Source: Microbulbifer sp. THAF38
Lineage (GTDB): Bacteria > Pseudomonadota > Gammaproteobacteria > Pseudomonadales > Cellvibrionaceae
DNA: 64,000 bases
Assembly (NCBI RefSeq): GCF_009363535.1
Contig: NZ_CP045369.1
Location: forward strand, 2,987,001-3,051,000
Reading direction: 5' to 3'
The notes under the pieces were generated by a model that saw only the letters and a list, made by a program, of their open reading frames with translations, did no database searches and had not been told where the DNA came from. Shown here piece by piece: positions 1-10,554 of this stretch (position 1 is the stretch's first letter; the number at the start of each line of letters is the position of its first letter). Made by a program: the position numbers and the translations under genes.

Positions 1-1408
1 TGAAGCCAGACACAATAATCATGTCCTTCTTGCGATCCACAATTTTGATGTAACCATCGTCCTGGATCACCGCCATATCACCGGTATTCAACCAGCCTTC
101 GCTATCGAGAGTGTCAGCGGTGGCCTCTGGGCGCTGCCAGTAGCCTTTCATTACCTGAGGACCACGTACACAGAGTTCACCGGGAGAATTGTTCGGCAAG
201 TCGTTACCGTTCTCGTCCACAACTTTGACTTCGGTTCCCGGAACCGGGATACCCACGGTACCCAGCTGCACGCCATCAGTGGGGTTGAAAGACACAACAG
301 GAGAGGTTTCCGTCATCCCGTAACCTTCCATCACCACACAGCCGGTCAGCTCTTCCCAACGCTTGGCGGTATCTCTCGTCAGCGCCATACCACCGGAAGC
401 TGTTGAGTGCAGTTTACTGAAATCCAGCTCTGCAAAATCCTTATTCAGCATCAGGCCATTAAACAGGGTATTGAGACCCACAAAGCCCGTGAAGCGCTGT
501 CCTTTCAGGGTTTTCACAAAGCCGGGAATATCGCGCGGATTGGGAATCAGCAGGGAGTGGTTGCCGGTGGAGAACAGACACATGCAATGAATGGTAAAAG
601 CGTAAATATGGTAGAGCGGCAACGGAGCAATATAGAACTCCTCACCTTCTTTCATACCGCTGCCAAATGCTTCGAGCACCTGCTGCATATTAGCAACCAG
701 GTTGCGATTGGTCAGCATTGCACCCTTGGCAACGCCGGTGGTGCCGCCAGTGTATTGCAACACCGCGATATCTTCTGGTGCGCGTTCAATATCTTCGCTG
801 GCCTGTTGTGCACCGAGGGAGAGAGCCTCACGGAAATCCACCTGCTGGGAAAAGGAGAACTCCGGCACCATTTTTTTGATGTGCTTGGCTACGCCGTTAA
901 TCAAAACCCGCTTTAAAGGGCTGTGCAGGTCGGCGATCTCGGTAACGATCACTTTCTCGACGCTGGTTTCATCTACAACTACAGAAGCGGTATCGGCGAT
1001 ATTAGCCAGTACTACCAGCGCCTTGGCACCGGAATCATTCAGCTGATGCTTTAACTCTCGCGGCGTATACAGCGGGTTAGTGTTGACGACCACAAGTCCG
1101 GCACGCAGAGCACCAAAAACAACCACAGGATACTGCAGTACATTGGGCAGCTGGATAGCAATGCGATCGCCGGGCTTTAAATTAGTTTGGTTTTGTAAAT
1201 AGGAGGCAAACTTTGCGCTCAGGGTATCGATATCACCAACGGTCAGGGTTCGCCCCAGGCAGGTGAAAGCCGGTCGGTCACTAAATTTGGCGCATGCGCC
1301 CTTAAATACATCGAGAATGCTGCGATCAATGTCCAACTCTCTTCTCCCATTCCTGATTGTTGTTATCGCTTGCTCACTTCTCCCGTCCTTATAGACGAAA
1401 CCTGCCAT
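1..1408 (-). CDS. fadD: Long-chain fatty acid-CoA ligase (3' end beyond window)
   Basis: Activates long-chain fatty acids to acyl-CoA with ATP at the inner membrane, the entry step of beta-oxidation. The minus-strand reading frame is open for 469 codons and runs off the left edge, so the C-terminal part is missing. The AMP-binding P-loop region reads YTGGTTGVAKGAML, followed by GYGMTETSPVV and the GWLNTGDMA and DRKKDMIIVSG motifs. The N-terminal stretch KPGDRIAIQLPNVLQYPVVV matches Pseudomonas and E. coli FadD closely. The start at 1408 gives an N-terminus (MAGFVYKDG) of about the family length, but no strong Shine-Dalgarno precedes it. An internal TTG near 1336, behind AGAAGAGAG, is an alternative. 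Neighbouring genes for an SCP2-like protein and an acyl-CoA dehydrogenase fit a fatty-acid locus. Confidence 0.93.
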   Translation of the reverse strand, partial: MAGFVYKDGRSEQAITTIRNGRRELDIDRSILDVFKGACAKFSDRPAFTCLGRTLTVGDIDTLSAKFASYLQNQTNLKPGDRIAIQLPNVLQYPVVVFGALRAGLVVVNTNPLYTPRELKHQLNDSGAKALVVLANIADTASVVVDETSVEKVIVTEIADLHSPLKRVLINGVAKHIKKMVPEFSFSQQVDFREALSLGAQQASEDIERAPEDIAVLQYTGGTTGVAKGAMLTNRNLVANMQQVLEAFGSGMKEGEEFYIAPLPLYHIYAFTIHCMCLFSTGNHSLLIPNPRDIPGFVKTLKGQRFTGFVGLNTLFNGLMLNKDFAELDFSKLHSTASGGMALTRDTAKRWEELTGCVVMEGYGMTETSPVVSFNPTDGVQLGTVGIPVPGTEVKVVDENGNDLPNNSPGELCVRGPQVMKGYWQRPEATADTLDSEGWLNTGDMAVIQDDGYIKIVDRKKDMIIVSGF

Positions 1409-1485
1409 CTTTCGGAGCCAGCGAGAAATTATTTATTGTTTGTAGTATGTTGCGAGACAATAAAAAAGAGGCTCATTCATGCCCC

Positions 1486-1848
1486 TCAAAGCCCGCTTAC
1501 CTCTTTACTCTGCGCAGGAAACAAACCTGCCAGTGCAGCGGCCAACTCTGTATTTCCAGAGTATTGGACATCTCCCAACAAAAAGGCATGCCTAGCGTTT
1601 AAATGGCCATCCAAAATTGCACTCAAAGTGTGATTAGCCATTACCAATATTAGTGCCGGTTCTTCCGTTTGCCCGAACTCGGAAACCACTTCGAGATCAT
1701 TCGGAGCTCCTTTTACGTAAACATAAAAGTCACAGGCATCCGGCAGGCTGAACTGTACCCGAGCAAGTGGGTATGAACAAGCTATGCGCCGCAGGCGCTC
1801 CTGAACTGAATCCGGCAATTGCATCGGAATCTCTCCGTCATTGGCCAC
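1486..1848 (-). CDS. SCP2 sterol-carrier-like small protein
   Basis: A 120-residue protein without signal peptide or membrane segment. Its C-terminal half (ALILVMANHTLSAILDGHLN, then HAFLLGDVQYSGNTELAAAL) has the SCP2 fold pattern: a helix followed by a G-x-h-x-h-x-G-strand and a final helix. SCP2-domain proteins bind lipids or acyl-CoA, but the substrate here is unknown. It lies just downstream of a strong terminator, so it probably has its own promoter, and between acyl-CoA dehydrogenase and fadD, both on the same strand. An internal Met at residue 9 (MQLPDSV) is a possible alternative start. Assignment is by pattern only. Confidence 0.55.
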   Translation of the reverse strand: MANDGEIPMQLPDSVQERLRRIACSYPLARVQFSLPDACDFYVYVKGAPNDLEVVSEFGQTEEPALILVMANHTLSAILDGHLNARHAFLLGDVQYSGNTELAAALAGLFPAQSKEVSGL

Positions 1849-1862
1849 TTCGGCGCCGGTAA

Positions 1863-1895
1863 AAAAAACCGCCGGTGAAAACCGGCGGTTTTTTG
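1863..1895 (-). terminator. Rho-independent terminator after acyl-CoA dehydrogenase gene
   Basis: Perfect inverted repeat ACCGCCGGT-GAAA-ACCGGCGGT flanked by A and T runs, so it can work in both directions. It lies 13 bases past the stop of the dehydrogenase gene and before the SCP2-like gene. Confidence 0.9.
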
Positions 1896-1907
1896 CTGAG
1901 GTTGGAT

Positions 1908-3701
1908 TTAGAACGCGAAATGCTCTGCGTCCAGGTCCATCAGGTTGGCCGCGCCACTCTGCATAGTTTCAGCATGGCTAGCGGTACGCGGAAGGATGCG
2001 CTCGAAATAGAAGCGGGCAGTCTTCAGCTTGGCATTATAGAAATCTGCTTCAGCAGTGCCTTCAGCCAGCTTGTCGTTAGCGATTTTAGCCGCACGTGCC
2101 CATAGGTAACCCAGCACGGTGTAACCGGAGAACATCAGGTAATCCACGGAAGCCGCACCGACTTCGTCCGGATTTTCCATCGCTTTACCGCCTACATGCA
2201 GGGTCAGATCGCCCCACTGCTTGTTCAGCTCCTGCAGCTTGGTAACGAAAGGTGCAAGCGCTTCGTTGTCGATTTCCGCCTGGCAGAACTTGTGCACTTT
2301 CTTGGTGAAGCGACGCAGCAGTTCGCCCTGGCTCATCAATACCTTGCGGCCCAGCAGGTCGAGAGCCTGAACGCCAGTAGTGCCTTCGTAGATGGTGGAG
2401 ATACGCGCGTCGCGAACATTCTGCTCCATGCCCCACTCGGCGATGTAGCCGTGGCCACCGAAGCACTGCAGGCCCAGGTTAGCGGATTCAAGACCGGCTT
2501 CGGTGATAAATGCCTTGGCGATTGGAGTCAGGAAAGCCAGCAGGTCATTCGCTTCCTTCTTCGCTTCGTCGTCACCTTTATGAGTGATATCTACCAGCTG
2601 CGCACAGGTAACAACCAGCATGCGGCTGCCTTCAGAGATAGCCTTCTGGGTCATCAGCATGCGACGTACATCGGGGTGCACGATAATCGGGTCAGCGGGA
2701 CCCTCAGGATTCTTGGCACCGGACAGGGAGCGCATTTGCAGGCGGTCCTTGGCGTATGCCAGGGATTTCTGGAAGCCAATTTCTGAGTGGGCCAGGCCCT
2801 GCAGAGCGGTGCCCAGGCGCGCGGTATTCATAAAGGTGAACATGTAGTTCAGGCCTTTGTTCGGCTCGCCAATCAGGAAGCCTTTAGCGCCGTCAAAGTT
2901 TAATACTGCAGTGGCATTACCATGAATACCCATTTTGTGCTCGAGGGAGCCACACACAACACCATTGCGCTCGCCCAGGGAGCCATCGGCATTGGGTACA
3001 AACTTGGGTACGATAAACAGGGAAATGCCCTTGGTGCCCGCAGGGGCATCCGGGAGGCGCGCCAGAACGATATGCACGATGTTCTCGGTCATGTCGTGCT
3101 CGCCGGCGGAGATAAAGATTTTGGTGCCGGTAATCGCGTAGGAGCCATCCGCATTGGGCTCAGCCTTGGTGCGCAGGATACCCAGGTCGGTGCCACAGTG
3201 CGGCTCGGTCAGACACATAGTGCCAGTCCAGCTACCTTCAACCAGCTTGGTCAGGTAAACGCTCTTCTGCTCGTCGGTACCGTGCTCTTCCAGGGTGTTC
3301 ATGGCACCGTGGGACAGGCCGGGGTACATACCCCAGGACCAGTTAGCGATACCCACCATCTCACTCATGATGGTGCCCAGAGAGGGCGGCAGGCCCTGAC
3401 CGCCGTATTCGGGGTCGTGGGGAAGCGCCGGCCAACCGGCCTCTACAAACTGCTGATAAGCTTCTTTAAAGCCTTCTGGAGTGGTGACTTCGCCATCTTT
3501 CCAGGTGCAGCCCTGCTGGTCGCCGATCTGATTCAGCGGAGCCAGTACGTTTTCACAGAACTTGGCACCCTCTTCCAGGATGGCATCCACGACATCAGGA
3601 GTTGCCTCCTCAAAACCCAGAGACTCGTAATGCTTATCTGAGTCCAGCATCTCGCGCATTACGAAACGCATCTCACGCAGTGGCACTTTGATATCGGTCA
3701 T
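1908..3701 (-). CDS. Acyl-CoA dehydrogenase, long (about 600-residue) subfamily
   Basis: A 597-residue FAD-dependent acyl-CoA dehydrogenase that introduces the alpha-beta double bond in acyl-CoA. The family signature LTEPHCGTDLG is at about residues 163-173. The C-terminal domain carries CFGGHGYIAEWGMEQNVRDA and the catalytic region ISTIYEGTTGVQALDLLGRKV. The length and extra C-terminal helical domain (to residue 597) place it with the DmdC/AidB-like long subfamily rather than the 380-residue short-chain enzymes. The exact chain length or whether the acyl group is branched or sulfur-containing cannot be read from sequence. The ATG at 3701 is preceded by GAGGG at 7-base spacing. A divergent or autonomous promoter probably lies in 3702-3877. 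Confidence 0.9.
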   Translation of the reverse strand: MTDIKVPLREMRFVMREMLDSDKHYESLGFEEATPDVVDAILEEGAKFCENVLAPLNQIGDQQGCTWKDGEVTTPEGFKEAYQQFVEAGWPALPHDPEYGGQGLPPSLGTIMSEMVGIANWSWGMYPGLSHGAMNTLEEHGTDEQKSVYLTKLVEGSWTGTMCLTEPHCGTDLGILRTKAEPNADGSYAITGTKIFISAGEHDMTENIVHIVLARLPDAPAGTKGISLFIVPKFVPNADGSLGERNGVVCGSLEHKMGIHGNATAVLNFDGAKGFLIGEPNKGLNYMFTFMNTARLGTALQGLAHSEIGFQKSLAYAKDRLQMRSLSGAKNPEGPADPIIVHPDVRRMLMTQKAISEGSRMLVVTCAQLVDITHKGDDEAKKEANDLLAFLTPIAKAFITEAGLESANLGLQCFGGHGYIAEWGMEQNVRDARISTIYEGTTGVQALDLLGRKVLMSQGELLRRFTKKVHKFCQAEIDNEALAPFVTKLQELNKQWGDLTLHVGGKAMENPDEVGAASVDYLMFSGYTVLGYLWARAAKIANDKLAEGTAEADFYNAKLKTARFYFERILPRTASHAETMQSGAANLMDLDAEHFAF

Positions 3702-3877
3702 CCTGATACCCTCAATTCGGTTATGTTAAGACCAGCCAGAAACTGCCTGGTCATAGTTGTGACTAATTACTAAGATTGGTTCATCATAGTAGTAAGGCTG
3801 CGGCCCCCTCTATGGCTAAATCCGTCCAAAGCGGTGACAAATCGAGGCGGGAATTCGAAAAAATGTGACCAGCCCAG

Positions 3878-4948
3878 TCAAATATCCAAGCCGGCAGCGG
3901 CGCGGCCGCCACGGCGATACTCGCCTGGCGTAATCCCAGTCCACTTTTTAAAAGCGCGGAAAAAGGCGCTGGATTCATCGAATCCAAGCATCTCGGCAAT
4001 TTGCCCATTAGACAGATCCGGGCAGCTCAGATAATGGAAGGCGGCTTCCATACGGCACTCATCTTTCAACTTCTGGTAGGAAGTGCCCTCTTGCTGCAGG
4101 CGGCGGCGCAAAGTTGTCACCGACATATTGAGCCGATCCGCCACAGCTTCGGCGGCGGGCATAGATTCACTCACATCCCGATTGAGGATGGTTTTAACCT
4201 TGGTTTTGATACTGTTGGCACTGCCGTCGCTGATCACCAGGTGATAGGGCGCTGTGCGAATAAAATCCTCCACCATCTGGGGGCTCTGCACCACCGGATA
4301 GTCGAGATAGCGCGCGTCGTACTCGAGGGCATTGAAGGGCTGCTCAAAAGACAGCTCGTCCGCTTCGCTCTGAGCGAGGCTGCGGAACTCTTCCGGGCAG
4401 GGAAAAGAAAAATGTAAGCGTGCCAGCGGGATTTCACGCCCCGCCAGCCAGCAGTAAAAACGGTGCCAAACTGCCAAGGTGGTACGCACCACGCTGGGGC
4501 TTGTGGAGGCCAGCAGCCGGTCAAATTCCCCCGCTTCCAGGGAGCTGATACCGTGGATTTCCACTCGAACGCGGCCGGCTTCATCGCCCTGTAATTCCGG
4601 CTTTACCTTAAAACCACGGCAGATTTCCATAAACTCGGCACAGAGCGTAATGGCTTGGCGCAAAGTTGCGCAATTGACCACCGCCATACACAACAAACGG
4701 AAGGAGCCCGAGCGCACCCGCCCCCCGCTGAGCATGCCAAACCACTCATTTTGAGCCAGCCACATAACCCGCTGGTAAAGACGGCCGTATTTGATAGCCG
4801 AAAATGCGGCCACGCCCTCCAGCTCCTGCTCATCGATACCGACCGACTCAAGCAACTCCGCACGATCACAGCCGTGGCGAGTCGCCTCCTCTAGCAGTCG
4901 CTCCAGGTAGGCAATGGGTATACGAATGTCCTCTTCTGATGCCGCCAT
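3878..4948 (-). CDS. AraC-family transcriptional regulator with N-terminal ligand domain
   Basis: A 356-residue regulator. Residues 1-200 match the arabinose-binding-like N-terminal domain seen in OruR/ArgR-type AraC regulators. Residues 255-350 form the double helix-turn-helix (NMSVTTLRRRLQQEGTSYQ, then SNGQIAEMLGFDESSAFFRAF and the closing GITPGEYRR). Regulators of this subgroup next to acyl-CoA dehydrogenases often control lipid or amino-acid catabolism, so the neighbouring dehydrogenase is a plausible target (inference). The gene begins 4 bases after the stop of the upstream 66-residue membrane protein, so the two are probably co-transcribed. Confidence 0.9.
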   Translation of the reverse strand: MAASEEDIRIPIAYLERLLEEATRHGCDRAELLESVGIDEQELEGVAAFSAIKYGRLYQRVMWLAQNEWFGMLSGGRVRSGSFRLLCMAVVNCATLRQAITLCAEFMEICRGFKVKPELQGDEAGRVRVEIHGISSLEAGEFDRLLASTSPSVVRTTLAVWHRFYCWLAGREIPLARLHFSFPCPEEFRSLAQSEADELSFEQPFNALEYDARYLDYPVVQSPQMVEDFIRTAPYHLVISDGSANSIKTKVKTILNRDVSESMPAAEAVADRLNMSVTTLRRRLQQEGTSYQKLKDECRMEAAFHYLSCPDLSNGQIAEMLGFDESSAFFRAFKKWTGITPGEYRRGGRAAAGLDI

Positions 4949-4952
4949 CTGT

Positions 4953-5153
4953 TTACTTTCGCCTGCGCAACCAGCTCAATACGGCCCCAAAACCCATCGC
5001 AGCTGCAATAATGACAAACAGCGCTGCCAGCAATAGGACCAGGTAATAAAGAACATCCTTGACAGGCAGGTCCCAGCTATAGATCGCCGCCGCAATAAAT
5101 GCGACACAGGCGAGCACACTGGTAATAAAGGAGCGGCGACTTTTATTGGCCAT
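4953..5153 (-). CDS. Small two-helix membrane protein
   Basis: 66 residues with a positively charged N-terminus (MANKSRRS), two hydrophobic segments (about residues 9-24 and 34-58) and a terminal RRRK, predicting both ends in the cytoplasm. I do not recognise the family. It is the first gene of a short operon with the AraC regulator, with 4 bases between them. Confidence 0.7.
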   Translation of the reverse strand: MANKSRRSFITSVLACVAFIAAAIYSWDLPVKDVLYYLVLLLAALFVIIAAAMGFGAVLSWLRRRK

Positions 5154-5349
5154 GGTGATCTAGATACATTGATTTCAAAACAGGTGAGATAGCCACGTCT
5201 TGTGGCGCTACCATTATATTGTCAGTACCGTGGAGCCTCTGAAAGCCTCTCAGAAACATTACAAAATTAATCAAATGTTCCCTAGGTACCGACGCGGCGT
5301 CGAATCGTGAGGGATCGGCAGGTATCTGTCAACGCCGCAGGAGGCGCGA

Positions 5350-5469
5350 ATGCCCAGAAGAATGCTGGAACCTGAAGATCAGGCCACCCTGCTGCGCCTC
5401 TTTCGCTGGATGATGCTCATGACATTGATTATTACCCTGATACTGTTGGGCATCGGCATCTTTGCCTGA
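5350..5469 (+). CDS. Very small single-span membrane protein (39 aa)
   Basis: ATG at 5350 follows a strong Shine-Dalgarno (AGGAGG, 6 bases upstream). The reading frame begins MPRRMLEPEDQATLLRLFRW, then runs into a hydrophobic stretch of roughly 18 residues (MMLMTLIITLILLGIGIFA) and a TGA stop. The charged amphipathic N-terminus followed by one transmembrane helix at the extreme C-terminus resembles tail-anchored small proteins. It is convergent with fumC, ending 21 bases from the fumC stop. Family not recognised. The ideal ribosome site and the clean helix are the reasons for calling it. Confidence 0.65.
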   Translation: MPRRMLEPEDQATLLRLFRWMMLMTLIITLILLGIGIFA

Positions 5470-5490
5470 TTTTCCTGATCTAAAGAGGGG

Positions 5491-6879
5491 CTATTCGCCC
5501 ACTATCCCTCCCTTGGCCAAGTGTGCAGGGTCCAGCAGCTCCTCTAAAGCCTTACGGTCCAGATCGGTCATTTCCAGCGCTACATCCATCACTGGTCGAC
5601 CACTTTTATAGGCCGCCTTGGCAATTTCTGCGGCTTTCAGATAGCCGATGACCGGATTCAGGGCGGTAACCAGGATGGGGTTACGCCCCAGGGTTTCCTC
5701 TATATGAGGGCGGTTTACAGTGAAACTCGCGATCGCCCGATCCGCCAGCAGCTGTGCGGCGTTGGCGAGTAAGTGGATACTCTCCAGCAATGTGCTGGCT
5801 ACTAGAGGCAACATGACATTCAGCTGGAAGTTGCCACTCTGCCCAGCCACTGTGATTGTTGCGTCATTGCCCATCACCCTGGCTGCCACCATTGCGGCCG
5901 ACTCGGCAATTACCGGATTCACCTTGCCGGGCATTATGCTGCTACCCGGCTGCAGCGCCTTAAGCTCAATTTCCTTGAGACCGGCCAGGGGACCGCTGTT
6001 CATCCAGCGCAGGTCATTGGCGATTTTCATCGTCGCCACAGCCAAGACCTTGAGCTGCCCAGACAGCTCCACGGAAGTATCCTGGCTGGAAATCGCTTCA
6101 AAAAAATTATCCGCAGGACGGAATTGCTGGGAGGTGTGCGCACTCAACTTTTGCGCGAAAAGCTCGGCAAAGTCGGTGTGCGCATTGAGACCAGTGCCCA
6201 CCGCCGTGCCGCCCTGGGCCAACTGAGCCAAGCGAGGCATACAACCGCGAATACGCTCTCGACAGGCTTCCACCTGTGCTGCCCAACCACTTAGCTCTTG
6301 GGCCATAGTGATGGGAACCGCATCCATCAAGTGGGTTCGCCCCGTTTTGACCACGTTTTCCAGTTCAGCGCTCTTATCGCATATCCCGGTATGAAGATTG
6401 CGCAGTGCCGGCAGCAGCTTGTCGCGCACTGCGAGCAGAGCCGATACATGTATCGCCGTGGGAACCACGTCATTACTGCTCTGGCTCATATTGACATGAT
6501 CATTGGGACTGATGGACAGATCATTCCCCTCTGCGGCAAGGTGCGCCAGCACCTCGTTCACATTCATATTGGAACTGGTGCCGGAACCGGTTTGGTAAAT
6601 ATCCACAGGAAAATGGTGCACATATTCCTCATCGCCAAGACGGTCACAGGCAGCGATTATCGCGGTTGCCCGCGCTTTATCGAGCAACCCCAGATCCCTG
6701 TTGGCCTCGGCCGCAGACTTTTTAATTAGCACTATGGCCTGGAGAAATTCAGTGGGCAGGGGCTTGCCACTGACTGGGAAATTCTCTACGGCGCGCTGGG
6801 TCTGAGCCCCATAAAGCGCCTCCTGTGGCACTTGAATTTCGCCGAGACTGTCCTTTTCAATGCGGTATTTGTCGCCCAT
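5491..6879 (-). CDS. fumC: Fumarate hydratase, class II
   Basis: Interconverts fumarate and malate in the TCA cycle: a cytoplasmic, iron-independent homotetramer. It is 462 residues, the usual length. The signature GSSIMPGKVNPV is near residues 316-327 and the substrate-binding motifs GSGTSSNMNVNEV (about 97-109) and TGRTHLMDAVP are intact. The adjacent DUF4399 gene lies upstream on the same strand, 58 bases away, with a 7-bp hairpin in between. Confidence 0.97.
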   Translation of the reverse strand: MGDKYRIEKDSLGEIQVPQEALYGAQTQRAVENFPVSGKPLPTEFLQAIVLIKKSAAEANRDLGLLDKARATAIIAACDRLGDEEYVHHFPVDIYQTGSGTSSNMNVNEVLAHLAAEGNDLSISPNDHVNMSQSSNDVVPTAIHVSALLAVRDKLLPALRNLHTGICDKSAELENVVKTGRTHLMDAVPITMAQELSGWAAQVEACRERIRGCMPRLAQLAQGGTAVGTGLNAHTDFAELFAQKLSAHTSQQFRPADNFFEAISSQDTSVELSGQLKVLAVATMKIANDLRWMNSGPLAGLKEIELKALQPGSSIMPGKVNPVIAESAAMVAARVMGNDATITVAGQSGNFQLNVMLPLVASTLLESIHLLANAAQLLADRAIASFTVNRPHIEETLGRNPILVTALNPVIGYLKAAEIAKAAYKSGRPVMDVALEMTDLDRKALEELLDPAHLAKGGIVGE

Positions 6880-6892
6880 TTATATCTCTCAG

Positions 6893-6910
6893 GGTGCACT
6901 CCTGTGCACC
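6893..6910 (-). other. Short perfect hairpin in fumC leader
   Basis: GGTGCAC-AGGA-GTGCACC on the minus strand: a 7-bp stem with a purine-rich 4-base loop, 13 bases before the fumC start codon. There is no T-tract, so it is not a standard terminator. It could affect mRNA stability or translation (inference). Confidence 0.4.
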
Positions 6911-6937
6911 ATTCAGAAAAGTGGAATTTGCCGGTGA

Positions 6938-7384
6938 TTACTCGACGACTACAGTAATTTTCTTCGACACTATCGGGTTTTCATGCGGCACGTGCATGTA
7001 GTTACCTAACACCAGTTGTAGCGTATGCTTGCCAGGCGGCAAGGTCACCTGAGTTTCTGTCTGCCCGCCACCGAAGTGGATAATTTTATCAGTCGCCGGC
7101 AGGGGCTTACTCAGATCAGGCATATCATCCACATCGATCAGCAGATGGTGATGGCCGGTGTTATCGCGCTGCACGCCCGCTGGAGCGACGCCCATACCAG
7201 ACAGGCCAAACCTCACAGTAAATGTCTGCGGCACCTTTTCACCATCTTTCGGGGAGATAATATAGAGCTTGGCTTGTTGTGGAGCCTTTTCCGCGGCTTC
7301 GGTCTTGCTGCCATGTTCTGCAGCCTGCAGCAGCGGCGACAACATCAAGGCACTGGCGAAAAGTAGAGAGTTCGCTTTGAACAT
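6938..7384 (-). CDS. DUF4399 periplasmic protein
   Basis: 148 residues from the ATG at 7384, which has GGAA 7-8 bases upstream (CAGGAAGGAAATATT). The longer frame starting at 7420 would put extra residues before the signal peptide. MFKANSLLFASALMLSPLLQA is a typical Sec signal peptide. The mature part carries the DUF4399 hallmarks: SPKDGEKVPQTFTVRFGLSGMGVAPAG, TGHHHLLIDVD, and HFGGGQTETQVTLPPGKHTL. The family has a small beta-sandwich, and its clustered histidines suggest metal binding (inference). Confidence 0.85.
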   Translation of the reverse strand: MFKANSLLFASALMLSPLLQAAEHGSKTEAAEKAPQQAKLYIISPKDGEKVPQTFTVRFGLSGMGVAPAGVQRDNTGHHHLLIDVDDMPDLSKPLPATDKIIHFGGGQTETQVTLPPGKHTLQLVLGNYMHVPHENPIVSKKITVVVE

Positions 7385-7700
7385 AATATTTCCTTCCTGA
7401 TAAGGCGCCTGCAGCGCCAATTCTTATCATCTGGCTGAACAGCCCGCCAAACCCACATTCTGCGGTGGGATGGCAAACAGCACTTTACCAGACCAAAGTC
7501 CCACTGAAAGGGGGTTTCAGGGAATATAGTTGTCGAACTGGAACAAGGGCCCGAAATCTGTGACTGATGCCTCGCGAAAAGGCTGGTGCACAGGAGAAGA
7601 CGATGAGAAGAAAACTATAAAGAAGCCTTAGAGAGTGCGGGAAGCACTATGGGAGGGGATTAGTATGCAGGGGGCTGCCCCCCCCCAAGAGCGAGCCCTG

Positions 7701-8144
7701 CTAGACACTCACCCGCCCCTCCTGAGTCCACTCGCAGCGCACCTGCATATCACCACTGCCGGGCTCGTGGTAGAGACCCGCGGCCTCCCAACTAAAGGAA
7801 TGCACCCCGGAGAGCTCGGTCTCTAAATGTACCGTGGCGGAAACCCAGTACATGCTCCTCAGCAATTCCTCAAACTTCTGAATCCACATATCCCATTCAT
7901 ACTCTACAGCACGGTAGGAGGCACCAAAATGGATGACATCCGTTTGGTATTGGGACTGCTTCATCTTGATGGTGGGAATGGAGAACATGTCGCGACAGAG
8001 AAAAGGCCACTCGTCTGCACTGGGTAGCGCCAATACTGCATTGCGATTGATACGACGGCGTTCGCTGCCGCCGGCAAGGCTATTACTGTCCTTGATACAA
8101 CCGTAGACTATGGATTCCTGATCGCCCTGAAGCATTAATTCCAT
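7701..8144 (-). CDS. Conserved hypothetical protein downstream of ligA
   Basis: 147 residues, no signal peptide or membrane span. It is rich in aromatics (WDMWIQKFEELLRSMYW in the middle) and predicted soluble alpha/beta. Family not recognised. It sits downstream of ligA on the same strand, 203 bases away, with a possible hairpin (8311-8336) between. It may be a separate unit. Met-1 and Met-4 are both possible starts. Confidence 0.6.
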   Translation of the reverse strand: MELMLQGDQESIVYGCIKDSNSLAGGSERRRINRNAVLALPSADEWPFLCRDMFSIPTIKMKQSQYQTDVIHFGASYRAVEYEWDMWIQKFEELLRSMYWVSATVHLETELSGVHSFSWEAAGLYHEPGSGDMQVRCEWTQEGRVSV

Positions 8145-8347
8145 TCCTTACCACAGCGCCGCCGGACATCAGGTACCCAGGGCAAAAAAGATCTAGAAGA
8201 TGCACTTTAACGGCGAAGCGACCAGAAAGCCATAACTCCACAGACGTTCATTAGCGTTGCCCTAAGCTTCGCCGATTTATTTATTCAGGGTTTGTGCGGT
8301 TTAACGGAAAGTGCGAGCACTGCTTCACAGTGCCCGCGTACCTAACG

Positions 8348-10402
<2,055 letters not shown>

Positions 10403-10554
10403 CTATTCGAGTGAAAATAAATCAGAAAAATTGAATTCCAATGCAACAACGGCCCCAGGCCGCGGTTGAGCCCGAGGGCTTTCCGCGAGCTGGAGCCGCG
10501 CTGTTACAAAGTAAGAATTGTAAAAACTATGCGAACTAATAGCGCAGCAGGCTA

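Noticed and set aside
8311..8336. Hairpin GCGAGCACTG/CAGTGCCCGC after ligA as terminator
   Set aside because: One mismatch and no T-run on either side; kept only as a weak possibility.
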